Origin: Aquilaria yunnanensis
Lineage: Eukaryota; Streptophyta; Magnoliopsida; Malvales; Thymelaeaceae
DNA: 64,000 nt
Direction: 5' to 3'
Assembly (NCBI GenBank): GCA_039654915.1
Contig: CM077599.1
Span: 73,872,001 to 73,936,000, forward strand
In this document: positions 61,203 to 64,000 of the stretch, in pieces
Position numbering within the stretch: the first letter of the stretch is position 1
Layout of the letters: each line of letters opens with the position of its first letter
Notes under the pieces: generated by a model
Told to the model about the DNA's origin: nothing
Database searches by the model: none
What the model saw: only the letters and a program-made list of their open reading frames with translations
Made by a program: the position numbers and the translations under genes

Positions 61203-61825
61203 GATTCTTACAATATAAATTTAGAGATATAAACGATTTGGGTCTCCAGAACATTGTGATTCAATAAATAACAAACACAGTTTACTAAACAAAGCCGTCT
61301 TACGCACGACAACTATAAACATCACCACCCATATCACATATTCTATCAAAAATTTTCATTTTCTGACACAACAAAGACACAATTTCACAAATTGTTTAAC
61401 AAAACACTATAATTTTGAGGTAAAACTGCACACCCATGCAACCCATGACACTCAATTCCATGAAAAAAATCTGAAAACTTACCCTACCAGCTTGTGTTTA
61501 GTCTTCTCAAATTTGAACTTGCAGCAAGACTTTCTTTCTGTTTTGCCATTTATTTCCATCGCCTCTAAACCCTACAAGACCATTGTGCAATATGAACTAG
61601 CCACTACTTGATTGTGGGTTTTTTCTATTTATCTGATGGGTTCTATCATTTGGAGGGAATATTAGTGCCTTACAAAGAGGGCCTCTTCATCTTTTCATGC
61701 GCAGCAACTGGATAGGCTGATGGAGTTAGATAGGGAAGGGGAAGTGTAGGTTTTGGATTATAGAGGAGGGTAAGTGTAGATTGTGGTATACCCTAGAGGG
61801 TTTTTGTAAATTTCCCTTAAGATTA

Positions 61826-62940
61826 TTGATTGTTATTGTTGAATCTAGCATCAAAGGTTATCCCTATACGAAGATTAGATATATAACTTAGTTCAATTAT
61901 TTCAATTAATTTATTTTTATTTTTATTTTACTATATTTCTTTTGCAACAATGAGTGTTGTCTATATTTAATCACCATAGATAATTTATTCTATGGATTTG
62001 AATAAAAGACCAAAAGGTGAAATTTGATCCGTAGAGTATGGAAATAGAGTTACAATAATTAGCATAGAGCTATACCTATTTATTGTAATTTGTTAATCTT
62101 ACAACTTGAACTTAATCAGTTTGATTAATCATGCAAGAGAACAAGAGATAATCATATGTTAATCGAACACATTACGATTGCTCAAGAAAGAGCTATAACA
62201 CTAAAAGTGATTGTTAACAATTAAAGTCCTTCCTAAATAATTAATTGGAAGACCTTGAAACTTAAACCTTAGCTATCTTATAATCATTTTCTTCTTGATT
62301 CGTTATTTTCGTCATTGCTTTAGTTTAATTTTAGTTTATTTTAGTTAATTTTTACATTTATAAAACCTAAACTCATTTATTTTAGCTTTTATAAATAATT
62401 AAATATATGTTCCTCATGGAATTAATACCTTAATTTGTCCTAAGAATTAAAACTTGTTACAAATGACATTGTGCACTTGTAAGATAAGCCCCATCAATAT
62501 ATTTGACATTACGTATTTTCACATTATAGGTTCTTGATGACTCTTTTTTTTTTATCACATTTTAATTTTCCCCTTATATGTCCTGTTACAAAATCAGGTG
62601 ACAAATTATACATTCCGATTGCTTATTTTCTGGGAAAAAGTATTGAAAACGGTCTGGAGGTATGATCAAACTCATGCACTTTGCTAATTGTCTAGTGGTG
62701 ATTTTATTTTGATTAACATTAAAAATACAAATCAATCTATTATCTACGTTCTTGAAACACTGAATTATTCATTTCAGAAACAATCTTTGACTGATTTGCT
62801 TTTCAAATCCTCTGTTGATACATTCTCACCAAATCGGACATGAAGAATTGCATTGCATTGGGCCATCATGTTTTTAGGTTCTATTGGTTCATTGGAAAAT
62901 TATTATTTTGAGGTTTTCTATTTCAACAGTTTTGGTAAAT
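61826..62940. other. AT-rich intergenic
   Basis: No gene or element boundary was found between the MULE duplication and the CACTA terminus. Confidence 0.4.
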
Positions 62941-63552
62941 CACTACTAAAAGAACCCTTTTTTCCAACGGCCCATTTTCCAACGGCCAATTCGTTAGAAA
63001 TTTCCAATGTGAAAGGCTGTTGGAAACTATGAAATTTTTTTTTAAGCTGTTAAAAAAATTTCCCAACGGTTAAGTCATTGGAAGTATGCAAAATTTTCCA
63101 ACGGCCAAAAGAAGTTGGAAAATTTTAAGTCAAACGGTCTATCTTCCATCTTTATTGTTTCCAACGGCTTTAAGTCAAACGGTCCATCTTCCGTCTTTAT
63201 TGTTTCCAACAGCTTAAGCTGTTGGAAACATTTGGGGTCTTTGTCCAACGGCCAAAAATTGGTGAGAATTTTCCAACAACCTAAGCCGTTGGAAACAAAA
63301 AATTTAAATATTGTATAAAAATATCAATATTAATATCAATGTAATATAAATATGCGTATATATAAATGTGTGTGTGTGTGACATAGATATATATCAAAAT
63401 ATTTTAATTTTTTGTTTCCAACGGTTTAGGCCATTGGAAACAATTCATAATTTTCTCCAATGGTCAAAGCTGTTGAAAAATATGTAAGTCAGACAGTTCA
63501 TTTTCATATATATTGTTTCCAACGGCTTAGGCTGTTGGAAACCTTTGGTAAA
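62941..63552. mobile_element. CACTA-like terminus with CCAACGGC subterminal repeats (partial)
   Basis: CACTACTAAAAGAACCC at 62941 is followed by at least a dozen tttccaacggc-type motifs in both orientations, many as ccaacggctt(a)aagctgttgg hairpins. A 45-bp block (aagtcaaacggt...tttattgtttcc) is tandemly duplicated at about 63127-63215. The other end is outside the window or cut by the next element. Confidence 0.6.
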
Positions 63553-64000
63553 TGTTGACACCTAATTTCGTTCGGTTATTATTAAAAAAAAATTAGTTTA
63601 GGGGGGGCATTTCGTTTCATAGGGTTAGTTTAAAAAATAATAATAATAAATAAAATATAAAAATTAAAAAATATATAATAATAATAATAAAAAGGGAGAA
63701 TTTTAAAAAAATGACAAAATTGAGAAGTTTGGGGTTAATCTGAAAAAATTGAGAAGTTTGAGAAAAATCTGACAAAATCTTGAAATTCTAGGGAAAATCT
63801 GGTAATTATTCGCAAGGTTTTGGGCTAAATGGACAAAACAGACAAATTTGGGCCAATTTGTAATTTGACAAAAAATATTGTACCATATCAGTAATCTGTG
63901 AGAGGTAAAGGACTAAAACTATAATTTTGACCAAATTATATTTTAAATCCTTTTTTAATTAAATTTCAATTTTTTTTAATTAAGGAAATTTAATGCTCCC
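63553..64000 (+). mobile_element. Possible start of an LTR retrotransposon
   Basis: TGTTGACACCTAATTTCG is a typical opening for plant gypsy LTRs and abruptly replaces the CCAACGGC repeat texture. No second LTR, PBS or TSD is in view, so this is tentative. Confidence 0.35.

Larger units (their letters stand above)
56468..61816. mobile_element. MuDR-like Mutator element with two convergent genes, TSD TTAAGATTA
   Basis: The termini are long inverted repeats: GGCAAATTTACAAAAC at 56468 against GGGAAATTTACAAAAAC inward from 61816. They continue with accctc or acccccc, ggtataccat, aacctacacttaccc or its variant, and aatccaaaa. Perfect 9-bp duplications TTAAGATTA flank it (56459-56467, 61817-61825). 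A decayed MURA-like transposase runs leftward from the right end and a GRF zinc-finger frame runs rightward from the left end. The 5.35-kb length fits an autonomous-type MULE that has since lost function. Confidence 0.95.

Overview
This window is plant nuclear DNA: AT-rich, intron-bearing, and built almost entirely from transposable elements nested in one another. Copia and Ty3/gypsy elements, L1-type LINEs, CACTA, Mutator-like (MULE), hAT and PIF/Harbinger-type elements, and an RPP13/RPM1-like CC-NB-ARC-LRR gene all point to an angiosperm. I cannot name the species. I found no intact host gene. The recognisable genes are pseudogenes or transposon genes. Most elements below are bounded by matching target-site duplications (TSDs) that I read directly.

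Layout, left half. 645-1503 is a TTA-flanked Harbinger-type MITE. 3530-5450 is a degenerate minisatellite built on GTGACC-N-GGTCAC that reverses orientation near 4318, so it forms a giant palindrome. 5455-5988 and 9119 onward are degenerate TTTAGGG-like repeats split by a CACTA-like element (5989-9118), which itself holds a miniature LTR retrotransposon (TRIM, 7714-8252). From about 10.8 to 19.3 kb lies a minus-strand LINE ORF1 remnant broken by three insertions: a complete Copia element (11496-15900), a hAT-like element (16039-18246, itself nested) and a hAT MITE (18745-19244). A fold-back MULE (19775-21554) follows. A minus-strand ribosomal protein uL3 (RPL3) pseudogene then has a CACTA element in its intron (24089-25419).

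Layout, right half. 26888-35295 is a full-length minus-strand LINE with a perfect 16-bp TSD and a 2.7-kb LTR-like insertion in its endonuclease. MULE MITEs lie at 39404-39832 and 41296-41884. 42331-49343 is a minus-strand CNL disease-resistance pseudogene with a 4.2-kb intron full of degenerate 685-bp repeats. A Ty3/gypsy pol remnant (50540-52190) is split by another CACTA element. A MULE MITE lies at 55202-56340. 56468-61816 is a MuDR-type element with a perfect 9-bp TSD. It carries a decayed MURA-like transposase and, convergent to it, a GRF-type zinc-finger membrane-protein reading frame. The window ends in a CACTA terminus with CCAACGGC repeats and a probable LTR start.

Most interesting: the two-gene convergent MULE and its non-autonomous relative at 39404, the inverted GTGACC array, the uL3 pseudogene, the in-frame duplication of the LINE zinc-finger domain, and the stratigraphy of nested insertions, which can be ordered in time.
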